Source: Nostoc sp. TH1S01
GTDB lineage: Bacteria > Cyanobacteriota > Cyanobacteriia > Cyanobacteriales > Nostocaceae
Length of the DNA: 32,246 bases
Assembly: GCA_018993265.1 (NCBI GenBank)
Contig: JAGKSW010000075.1
Coordinates: 1 to 32,246, forward strand
Direction of reading: 5' to 3'
Positions within the stretch are counted from its first letter, which is position 1. Each line of letters begins with the position of its first letter. Under the pieces are notes generated by a model. It was not told the DNA's origin and made no database searches. It worked only from the letters and a program-made list of their open reading frames with translations. Positions 21,912-28,942 of this stretch are shown here, piece by piece. The translations under genes were made by a program, and so were the position numbers.

Positions 21912-22484
21912 AAGCTTGCACGTAAAGTTAAAGGGAGCAAATCAAGGAACAAATTCAGAAAACTTTTAGCGAAGGTTCATGAAAGAGTATCAAATTCCCG
22001 CCAAGATTTTCTGCATAAATTAAGCAGAAATCTGGTTAACGAGAGTCAAGTTATCGTTGTGGAAGACCTTAACGTCAAGGGAATGGTACGGAATCGCAAA
22101 CTATCTAAATCAATATCTGATGTTGGGTGGGGGATGTTTGTCAATTTCATTGATTACAAGTTAAAAGCCAAAGACGGTCAACTTGTAGAGATTGGTAGAT
22201 TTTTCCCTAGCTCAAAAACCTGCTCTTGTTGTGGACACATCGTTGATGAATTGCCTCTAGATATCAGAGAGTGGGATTGTCCTGCTTGTAAAAATCATCA
22301 TGATAGGGATGCGAACGCAAGTAAGAATATCAGAGTAGAAGGCATACGGATATTATCTATCGGCGGAGGGAACCCCGTCCTTGCCGAGCAGAGGCGGAGT
22401 AAGACCAATAAGCCGCAAGGTGGAAAGGCATCTGTCAGTGAAGCCGGAAGCCCACACTTACTGCGTCAGCAGAAGTTTGGGTAG
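21879..22484 (+). pseudogene. tnpB: TnpB C-terminal remnant
   Basis: From about residue 11 ('YKLARKVKGSKSRNKFRKLL') the frame is a standard TnpB: RuvC Glu in 'VIVVEDLNVKGM', 'FFPSSKTCSCCGH', zinc-finger cysteines (CSCC, CPAC) and 'HDRDANASKNI'. The N-terminal about 200 residues including RuvC motif I (the first catalytic Asp) are gone, and the first ten codons are antisense to tnpA. The last 30 residues run through the element's right end. It has no cutting activity by itself. It differs clearly in sequence from the intact TnpB at 16700-18322, so it comes from another element family. Confidence 0.85.
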
Positions 22485-22785
22485 TTCACGATGATATTTT
22501 GTTAACTATATGTAACTTCTGTTGAATGCTACTTAGAGAAATTTGGCACTAATAAATACTTAAAACCATAAAATTGTAAATTTTATTCAAAGCTATCTGA
22601 GGTTATTACTTAACTAATATTGTATAAATATTACGAATAATTTATTAATGTTGTTTTATTCACAACATTCTCATATTTCATAACTATCCTCGTAAGTATA
22701 GACAGTTAGTTGAGTGACGACAGTTTCATCAAGTGGCTGCCTTACTTTTAAAAACCACCTTTATATCAATTAATTGTAGAAAAAT

Positions 22786-23049
22786 ATGAATTACTGTCCT
22801 TGCTGTTCCGAAGTACTGTTACAACATGTGCGCGGTACTGAAATTGCCTGGTTTTGCCGCCACTGCTGGCAAGATATGCCTGTATTAAGTTGTAAGCGTT
22901 CTGGTTTGTTAGCAGAAGTTCTCAGAGAAGAAATACCTAGTAAACCTGAAATACCAGAAAATATTCCAGTTACAAGTTATGTCAGTTCATACAAAAAAAT
23001 AACTGGATGGATAGGCGTTAAAGATGCGCTAAGTAGAAGCGATGTTTAG
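22786..23049 (+). CDS. Small conserved cyanobacterial protein with CxxC motifs (87 aa)
   Basis: The N-terminal 40 residues contain 'YCPCCSEVLLQHVRG' and 'WFCRHCWQDMPVLSC', i.e. CxxC at Cys4/Cys7 and CxxC at Cys24/Cys27, a likely zinc ribbon. The C-terminal half is proline- and lysine-rich and probably disordered. Proteins starting with this pattern recur in cyanobacteria, from memory, with no known function. It stands alone, after an AT-rich spacer (22498-22785) with only an AATGTTGT/ACAACATT hairpin at 22647-22669. ATG start without a clear Shine-Dalgarno. Confidence 0.75.
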   Translation: MNYCPCCSEVLLQHVRGTEIAWFCRHCWQDMPVLSCKRSGLLAEVLREEIPSKPEIPENIPVTSYVSSYKKITGWIGVKDALSRSDV

Positions 23050-23214
23050 CGATATCTAATTGTGCGTTGACACATTACTATTGCTTATTTCATTTTACGA
23101 CATCCTCAAATTGAGCCAACTCTTGTATCTCATCTCATATATATTGATGAAGGCAACTTTAATCTTGAGGAAATATAACAGTCTGATTTGATTGATGAAA
23201 AAATTTAAGTACGT

Positions 23215-23462
23215 GTAGGGTGTGCTAGTGAAGCATAAAACACCATTGGAAGCTTGCGCTACGTCAGGGCTTACATCTAACAACCCTATGTGTATCTCAA
23301 AAATCAAAAAATCAAATATAGTAATCCGATTGGATTTCTGAACTTACTCGTCAACGTAGGGAACACTTCGACAAGCTTAGTGCATTGCAGGGAATAGAAA
23401 GTATACTAAGTTTTTTTCAGAAATCAAATCGGTGCGTTGCGCTGTGCGACAACACACCCTAC
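23215..23462. repeat. Nested inverted repeat, GTAGGGTGTG termini
   Basis: Outer ends GTAGGGTGTG (23215-23224) and CACACCCTAC (23453-23462) pair perfectly, and partial similarity continues inward (to CACC / GGTG). Inside lies a second pair: CCGATTGGATTTCTGAA (23326-23342) and TTCAGAAATCAAATCGG (23416-23432), 16 of 17 matching. This looks like one small element inserted in another. No coding capacity. Confidence 0.6.
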
Positions 23463-23587
23463 ATTTCCTAATGTTGTTTTATGTTTCATTACTTTGACTT
23501 AATTATCTTTAAAATTAGTGTAAGTTTAATTACTCCAGCAACATTTGCACAAAAATAGAATACCTTTGAAGAAATGATGGAATAATT

Positions 23588-23665
23588 ATGACAGTGCTAA
23601 TTAATAGCAGACTGATGATCATGCACCAGGCTCGATATCAGTCTGCTAAACTTTTTTCGCATTAA
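23588..23665 (+). CDS. Possible 25-aa micro-ORF overlapping a terminator-like hairpin
   Basis: ATG at 23588 with a GGA about 8 nt upstream encodes 'MTVLINSRLMIMHQARYQSA' and five more residues before TAA. The codons run through both arms of the hairpin at 23605-23648. That arrangement could suit a leader peptide or attenuator ahead of the membrane-protein gene at 23814. It may equally be chance. Not recognised. Confidence 0.18.
   Translation: MTVLINSRLMIMHQARYQSAKLFSH
23605..23657 (+). terminator. Hairpin followed by T-run (possible intrinsic terminator)
   Basis: TAGCAGACTGAT (23605-23616) and ATCAGTCTGCTA (23637-23648) form a perfect 12-bp stem with a 20-nt loop, followed by AAC and six T (23652-23657). 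This is the only strong terminator-like structure seen in the window. No annotated gene ends just before it, so it would end a small RNA or the micro-ORF transcript. Confidence 0.45.
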
Positions 23666-23813
23666 GTGTAACTACTGTTTTATCTATTTTTTCCTTTAGC
23701 ATAATATTTATCTGGCTGCAAATATTCTCTTGACCTCCGAAGAAATAATAATTTAATCATTTTTAGGCAGTATATGTTTGAGAAAATTTAAATACCTTTC
23801 AGAAGGATGAATT

Positions 23814-24107
23814 ATGAATCAAATACAAGTAACTATAACTTTAGTTATTGCCTATCTGCTCATGACAGGCTATTTCTTTGGCAACTGGCTGAGATTTTCC
23901 CTACGTAATCCAGCATCTTCTCCAGAAGAAAAATTCTTGTCTTTTATTGTATCTTTAATTACAACTGTCTTTTGGCCTTTGATTATTCCTATATCTTGTT
24001 GGCAACTAATCAAGAAGCGTAAGTTAGAACTAGATCATTTGATTCCTGTAATCTTAGCAATGTTTGCTTTTAGTATTTCTTACTGTCTGACTTATCTTTA
24101 TCAATAA
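23814..24107 (+). CDS. Small membrane protein (97 aa), three predicted helices
   Basis: Three hydrophobic segments (about residues 5-25, 41-65 and 76-96) separated by short polar loops with positive charges ('FSLRNPASSPEEKF', 'KKRKLELDH'); no cysteine pair or known motif. It is probably an inner-membrane (plasma or thylakoid) protein. A clear ribosome-binding region, AGAAGGATGA, precedes the ATG. It stands alone between long spacers. I do not recognise a family. Confidence 0.65.
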   Translation: MNQIQVTITLVIAYLLMTGYFFGNWLRFSLRNPASSPEEKFLSFIVSLITTVFWPLIIPISCWQLIKKRKLELDHLIPVILAMFAFSISYCLTYLYQ

Positions 24108-24649
24108 CATTTCTAGCCTTACCCATTTTAGGTAAACAGGCAAGTTATATGCCTGGTTCAAGTTTATATGTACAGCGATAAAAGTCTGACATCATAAGAT
24201 ATATGCACTACCTCGGTGAACAACCTACTTCTCTGTGGCGGTAATCTAGCTGACATTGTTAACAGAGTGGCTTGCATCTGGTTAGTCCTCACTAGTGACT
24301 CTATAGTGGAGTCTCAGGTTCTCTTGGGGAGTACGGGAATTTGCTGATTTGCCTGTGATTGCCGTTAACTTGGTGTAAGGGACTTCCAGAAATTAAATTA
24401 TTCAACCGACAGCAAAGATATTGATCAGAATCTTTTTCTCTCTCTGCACCTCTGCTTTCTCTGCTCCCTCTGCGGCCTTAATGATAAGTCTTTGACCGGA
24501 CACAATATCAAGCCTGTGATTCAGGACATTGAAGGGCTGATTTTCAACCAGGAATCTGAATAAATTGAAAATTTTCAACTAACTGCATCAAGGTTTGCCA
24601 ATCTTATCAGAATATAAAGATTGATTAAGATAATGGCGTACTGAAAAAT
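24108..24649. other. Spacer (0.54 kb) with short hairpins, no gene
   Basis: It begins with a CAGGCA / TGCCTG hairpin (24137-24155) that might end the membrane-protein transcript although no U-run follows. Around 24287-24320 there are overlapping short inverted repeats (TCACTAGTGA; GACTC...GAGTC). At about 24440-24475 it has pyrimidine-rich 'CTCTGC' repeats common in Nostocales spacers. I cannot match any riboswitch family and see no usable open frame. Confidence 0.4.
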
Positions 24650-25894
24650 ATGATAAAGATGTTAGCTGAAAACTGGACTGTGATTGAAGCAAATTTACAG
24701 ATTAATTGGCTGCTAGTAAATACCTGTTTGCAGTTTGCAGCTTGGGGAGTTTTTTCGCTGTTGCTGGCTGAGGTACTCAGGGACAGCTATCACGCTTTGT
24801 GTCACAAAGTGAGCAGGTTGGGTAAATGGCATAACAAGCATCATGCGGCATATCGCCGCGATTTATCGGTAGTTTCTCTCAAAATTTATCAAGAATCTCA
24901 GCTTTACAATGATGTTGTAGAGTCAGCCCTTTTAGTTTTCGTTTTAACGATAGTTGCTTTATTAAGCCACCAATGGGGGTTATGGTTAGGAGTAGTCTAT
25001 GCTTCCACCTTTTTGTATGGGGCATCGGTGCGATATTTTCAAGGGAAAATTGATACTGACTATAATCACTTACCTGGCCCTTTAGAAATTATTCCTTCGA
25101 CTTGGTGGGTGAATCGTGCTTACCATTGGCGACATCATTTCGATGATGTTAACGCTTATTACAGTGGTGTGTTTCCGCTGGTGGATAAAATTCTGGGTAC
25201 AGGACTTTCTCTCAAAGGTAAAACCATTGCCATAACTGGTGCATCTGGAACTTTGGGACAAGCGTTAACAGCAGAACTTATCAAACACAATGCGAAGGTT
25301 GTAGCTATTACTACTAATCCAGAGAAGTTAGCCAGCCAAACAGGAGTAATGGTGCTTCCTTGGGAATTGGGGAATGAGGCACAACTGCGAGATAGATTAG
25401 AAAAAGTTGATATTTTGATTATCAATCATGGTGTGAATGTTTATAGCGATCGCACACCTCAAGCCATCACTTCATCTTATGAGGTTAATACCTTTTCGGC
25501 ATTGCGGTTGATGGATATCTTTATGACAACGGTGACGGGGCCACAAGATAAAGCCACTAAAGAAATTTGGGTGAATACTTCGGAAGCTGAGGTATCACCA
25601 GCCTTGAGTCCACTTTATGAACTGAGTAAACGCACATTGGGAAATATTATTACCCTCAAACGCTTAGAAGGTAATTGCATTATTCGTAAATTAATTCTCG
25701 GCCCGTTTAAAAGTCCCTTAAATCCTTATGGGGTGATGTCAGCCACCCAAGTGGCAAAATTCATTGTATTTTTGGCAGTCCGAGACTTTCGCAATATTAT
25801 TGTGACAATTAATCCTCTGACTTATTTGCTATTTCCGATCAAGGAAACTAGTACATGGCTGTATTATCGCGTGTTTAGTAAAGCTAAGAACTAG
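24650..25894 (+). CDS. Bifunctional fatty acid hydroxylase/sterol desaturase-like and short-chain dehydrogenase fusion
   Basis: 414 residues. The N-terminal about 185 residues are membrane-embedded, with the di-iron histidine clusters of the fatty acid hydroxylase/sterol desaturase superfamily: 'HALCH' (His48/52), 'WHNKHH' (His61/64/65), 'YNHLPG' (His140) and 'HWRHHFDD' (His159/162/163). From about 190 a short-chain dehydrogenase/reductase follows: 'ITGASGTLGQ' (cofactor loop, 195-204), 'IINHGVN', Ser311 and the Tyr323-x3-Lys327 pair ('YELSK'). Such fusions are annotated in cyanobacteria; the chain order recalls plant CER1/WAX2-type proteins in its N-terminal half, but the C-terminal half differs. 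A lipid hydroxylation or desaturation step coupled to oxidoreduction is the likely chemistry; the substrate is unknown. Met4 is an alternative start. Confidence 0.88.
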   Translation: MIKMLAENWTVIEANLQINWLLVNTCLQFAAWGVFSLLLAEVLRDSYHALCHKVSRLGKWHNKHHAAYRRDLSVVSLKIYQESQLYNDVVESALLVFVLTIVALLSHQWGLWLGVVYASTFLYGASVRYFQGKIDTDYNHLPGPLEIIPSTWWVNRAYHWRHHFDDVNAYYSGVFPLVDKILGTGLSLKGKTIAITGASGTLGQALTAELIKHNAKVVAITTNPEKLASQTGVMVLPWELGNEAQLRDRLEKVDILIINHGVNVYSDRTPQAITSSYEVNTFSALRLMDIFMTTVTGPQDKATKEIWVNTSEAEVSPALSPLYELSKRTLGNIITLKRLEGNCIIRKLILGPFKSPLNPYGVMSATQVAKFIVFLAVRDFRNIIVTINPLTYLLFPIKETSTWLYYRVFSKAKN

Positions 25895-26104
25895 AATTAA
25901 TGCGATCGCTAATCAGTAAGATGTATGATGGCGATCGCATGTATAGCGGTTCTCAACTCGGTCAGGTACAAGAACAAATAATTAACCGCAGATAAACGCG
26001 GATGAATCTGTATTTCACACCAGTAAAAATAGCTATCTAATTCTGACTCGGTTCTAGCCGATAAAATGAAACAAAGAAAGGCAACCAGCTAAACGGAAAC
26101 TATT

Positions 26105-26674
26105 ATGAGTCAAGCTATTGAAGGAGTACGCTGGACAATCCACGATATAGAGGTTCTACCTGAAAATGAGTGGACACGCTACGAAATTATTAATGGAGAA
26201 CTGTTTGTGACTCGCACGCCTCACCATCGCCATCAACAAGTGTGTGTTAAAACTTCTCGCCAGCTTGATATTTGGTCAGAGTCTAGTGGTTTGGGCGTGA
26301 CAATTATATCTCCAGGGTTAATTTTTTCGGAAGCAGATAGCGTTATACCCGATTTAGTTTGGGTTAGCCGAGAAAGATTAGCCCAAATTGAAGATGAAGC
26401 AGGACATTTAACAGCCGCGCCAGAATTGGTAATAGAAGTATTATCTCCCGGTACACAAAACGAGCGTCGAGATAAGGAAGCAAAACTGAAACTTTATTCA
26501 ATTCATGGTGTGCGTGAGTATTGGATTCTGAATCGCTTCACGAAGCAAGTGGAAGTTTATCGACGAGAAAAAGCCCAGTTAATTTTAGTGGCAACTTTGA
26601 TAGGCAATGATGAAATAACTTCGCCACTTTTACCAGAATTTTGTTGTTCTATCAGTTGCTTTTTTCCTGAATAA
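26105..26674 (+). CDS. Uma2-family (DUF820) putative nuclease, full length
   Basis: 189 residues covering the whole family: N-terminal 'WTRYEIINGELFVTRTPHH', 'GVTIISPGLIF', 'IPDLVWVSRERL' (first catalytic Asp), 'APELVIEVLSPGTQNERRDK' (catalytic Glu and Lys region) and 'KLKLYSIHGVREYWILN'. All PD-(D/E)XK positions expected from the family are present, unlike the shorter copy at 1738-2259. It ends 12 bp from the convergent kinase gene. Its short upstream spacer (25895-26104) contains two HIP1 sites and an 'AACCGCAGATAAACGCGGAT' repeat commonly seen in these genomes. The cellular role is unknown. Confidence 0.88.
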   Translation: MSQAIEGVRWTIHDIEVLPENEWTRYEIINGELFVTRTPHHRHQQVCVKTSRQLDIWSESSGLGVTIISPGLIFSEADSVIPDLVWVSRERLAQIEDEAGHLTAAPELVIEVLSPGTQNERRDKEAKLKLYSIHGVREYWILNRFTKQVEVYRREKAQLILVATLIGNDEITSPLLPEFCCSISCFFPE

Positions 26675-26685
26675 TCAAATCATAT

Positions 26686-28860
26686 TCAGCCAATTGGTAG
26701 GGTAAACCAAAATGTTACGCCTGTTTCTAATCCACTTTGTACACCAATTTCGCCACCATGAGCTTGGATGATTTGTTTACACAGATATAATCCCAAACCT
26801 AAACCTAAAGAATAAGGGTTATTCTTGCCACGGAAATATAAATCAAACAATCTTTGGCTTTGTTCTGGGCTAATGCCAACACCATTATCGCTGACGGTAC
26901 AATAAATTTTTTCACCTTCAACTATGGCGTTAATTGTAATTTGCAATCCTGGCAAATTATGTTTGATAGCATTGCCAATTAAATTAGAAAATACTCGCCA
27001 TAGTTGCGTTGGGTCGGCGTTGATTAATGGTAAATATGCGGTGACAAGATTGATGAGAGTAGTTTGATTTTTTCGCAGCATTGATTCTAAATCTGCGATC
27101 GCATCTGCGACAACCATATCTAATTGCACAGGTTGACGCTGTAAAAATAAGCCTTGCACGTCGTTGACATGGGCTTCCATCAATGAATTAATTAAATTTA
27201 ATTGGCGATCGCTACTCTGCACCATCCGTTCTAAAGTGGTACGCGGTACAGAAATCACATTACTCCCCTCTCCCCCATTATCTAGCAAATTCTTCAGCAC
27301 CATCAAACTACCCAAAACTGGGTTACGTAAGTCGTGAGAAACTGCATGGAAAAAGACTCGCAGTGCTTCTTCGCTACGTTGGAGATCGCGTAGTGCAGCT
27401 TGAAGTTCGCTAATATCTAAAATTATGCCGACCAAGCCGCCCAAAGAACCATCAACTTTAGAAAAGGTGGCTTTGTAAAATATGACATCATGTTTGGTTT
27501 GATCAGCAAACACCAAAAAACTTTCGTAAGTTTGCACTTGTTGCTGCTCAAACAAAGTTATATCTGCGTGATAATATTGGTCAGCAAGTTCTTTGGGTGC
27601 AAGGTCATAATCAGACTTGCCGAGAATTTGTTCTTTCCGTAAACCAAGAACTGCTTCAAAAGCTTTGTTGCAACCAAGGTATAAACCTTGAGTATTCTTA
27701 TAAAAAACTGGAGTTGGAATTGTATCAATTAAAACTTGTAAAAAATCTAATTGTTCTTGTAAGGCTTCCTCGGCTTGTTTGCGTTGGGTAATATCTTCAA
27801 TTAACCCTTCATAATAAAGTAGTTGTCCGGCTGAGTCACGCACAGCATAAGCTTTTTCAGAAATCCACACAATGCTGCCATCTTGGCGATAAATTTGTGA
27901 TTCAAATTCGGAGATAATACCATACTTTTCAATTAACCGCACAAACTCAGCCCGGCGGTTTGGATCAACATACAATTGATTTTCAATATCTGTAAAATTG
28001 GCTGTAACTTCTTCTGGCGAAGAATATCCATAAATCTTGGCTAGTGCAGGATTAGCTGTAATATATCGACCATCCGGACTACTTTGGAAAATGCCTTCAA
28101 TGGCGTTTTCAAAAATACTACGATATTTGGCTTCTGCTATGACTAATTTTCTATTAGCTGATTCTAATTCTTTACGGGCGTAAAATTCCGAACGTTGTAG
28201 GCGATCGTATAAATAAATCCCTAAATCGCAGATAATACAAAACCAGAATATATACAAAACAAATGTCACATTATATATTTCTGGATGTTCTGGTTTAAGT
28301 GTTTTTAAACCCAAGGCAGTATTGACAATAAAATAATAACCTAAAATACTTACCTGAGATATTAAGTGGAGCGGCCAGCGCACTGGCATGAATATAGCTT
28401 GACTGAGAAATAGTAGTGACCAACCAACAATATCAGGTAAAGCAAAACCTTTAATAGTGGCGAACAATTGAGATGCAAAACCAACTGACCAAGATGTGCC
28501 TAAAAATAATCTGCCTGGGTGACGATGACCAAAGCGAGTTTTATGTAAAGTAAAACAAAAACATAAACTCAGCAACATGGAAACGTTAATCGCCAGTCCC
28601 TGAATTCTGATTATTCTTGGTAGCTGTGCCAACTCTCTTAAAGAAAAGAATAAGTCATAAATATCGCGGACAGTAAAAGTTAATAAACAAATAAATGCCA
28701 GCCATAACCACAAGCGCAATCTCTGCCATAAAAAATGATTACGCCATGATTGATATTCAGCCGTAATTACATCTATTTTTGGTGCAGAAAAAACTTGTTT
28801 CCACCAAATTCCAAATTTTTGCAATAAGTTAGCCATTAGTTTCTTACCAACTTTGACCAT
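26686..28860 (-). CDS. Membrane-bound PAS-PAS sensor histidine kinase
   Basis: 724 residues. The N-terminal about 220 residues contain several membrane helices (about 48-70, 88-106, 116-137, 143-160, 167-185, 198-219), forming a membrane sensor module. A short coiled coil leads into two PAS/PAC domains (about 240-365, with 'GLIEDITQRKQ', and 370-490, with 'GIILDISELQ'). The phosphotransfer helix has His509 ('HAVSHDLRNPVLGSLMVLKN'), and the ATPase domain is intact: 'NLIGNAIKH', 'DNGVGIS', 'LGLGLGLYLCKQIIQAHGG'. The stimulus is unknown. The next gene upstream is a related kinase on the same strand, 82 bp away, so the pair may be co-transcribed. Met9 is an alternative start. No response regulator is adjacent. 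Confidence 0.93.
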   Translation of the reverse strand: MVKVGKKLMANLLQKFGIWWKQVFSAPKIDVITAEYQSWRNHFLWQRLRLWLWLAFICLLTFTVRDIYDLFFSLRELAQLPRIIRIQGLAINVSMLLSLCFCFTLHKTRFGHRHPGRLFLGTSWSVGFASQLFATIKGFALPDIVGWSLLFLSQAIFMPVRWPLHLISQVSILGYYFIVNTALGLKTLKPEHPEIYNVTFVLYIFWFCIICDLGIYLYDRLQRSEFYARKELESANRKLVIAEAKYRSIFENAIEGIFQSSPDGRYITANPALAKIYGYSSPEEVTANFTDIENQLYVDPNRRAEFVRLIEKYGIISEFESQIYRQDGSIVWISEKAYAVRDSAGQLLYYEGLIEDITQRKQAEEALQEQLDFLQVLIDTIPTPVFYKNTQGLYLGCNKAFEAVLGLRKEQILGKSDYDLAPKELADQYYHADITLFEQQQVQTYESFLVFADQTKHDVIFYKATFSKVDGSLGGLVGIILDISELQAALRDLQRSEEALRVFFHAVSHDLRNPVLGSLMVLKNLLDNGGEGSNVISVPRTTLERMVQSSDRQLNLINSLMEAHVNDVQGLFLQRQPVQLDMVVADAIADLESMLRKNQTTLINLVTAYLPLINADPTQLWRVFSNLIGNAIKHNLPGLQITINAIVEGEKIYCTVSDNGVGISPEQSQRLFDLYFRGKNNPYSLGLGLGLYLCKQIIQAHGGEIGVQSGLETGVTFWFTLPIG

Positions 28861-28942
28861 ACCATCGCAGGTGTTTTTCTATTTTGCCGCAATTAGCACA
28901 CCCTCGTATTTATTATGGTGAGTTATGGGTACATTGTGACGA

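Larger units (their letters stand above)
21460..22497. mobile_element. IS605-type element remnant with internal deletion
   Basis: Divergent tnpA (minus) and tnpB (plus) remnants meet head to head at about 21909-21917, both lacking their 5' portions. At the left edge 'TCGCCTTCAAGGGCGA' (near 21474) and the 17-bp hairpin at 21509-21557, and at the right edge 'AAGCCCACACTTACTG...TTTGGGTAGTTCAC' (near 22447-22490), resemble terminal structures of cyanobacterial IS200/IS605 elements. The exact ends are estimates. The copy cannot be autonomous. Confidence 0.7.
23050..23813. other. Repeat-rich spacer (0.76 kb) with a nested palindromic element and a possible micro-ORF
   Basis: No conventional gene. 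It holds the nested inverted repeat at 23215-23462, the hairpin with T-run at 23605-23657 and the 25-codon frame at 23588-23665. The last about 100 bp before the membrane-protein gene include an 'AGAAGGATGA' ribosome-binding region at about 23800. Confidence 0.45.

Noticed and set aside
23095-23307. Minus-strand 70-codon frame
   Set aside because: Crosses the GTAGGGTGTG repeat end and is low-complexity; no start signal.
24156-24420. Riboswitch or structured RNA
   Set aside because: Only short unrelated hairpins; no conserved cores of cobalamin, TPP, glutamine or other classes recognised by eye. A covariance-model search would decide.
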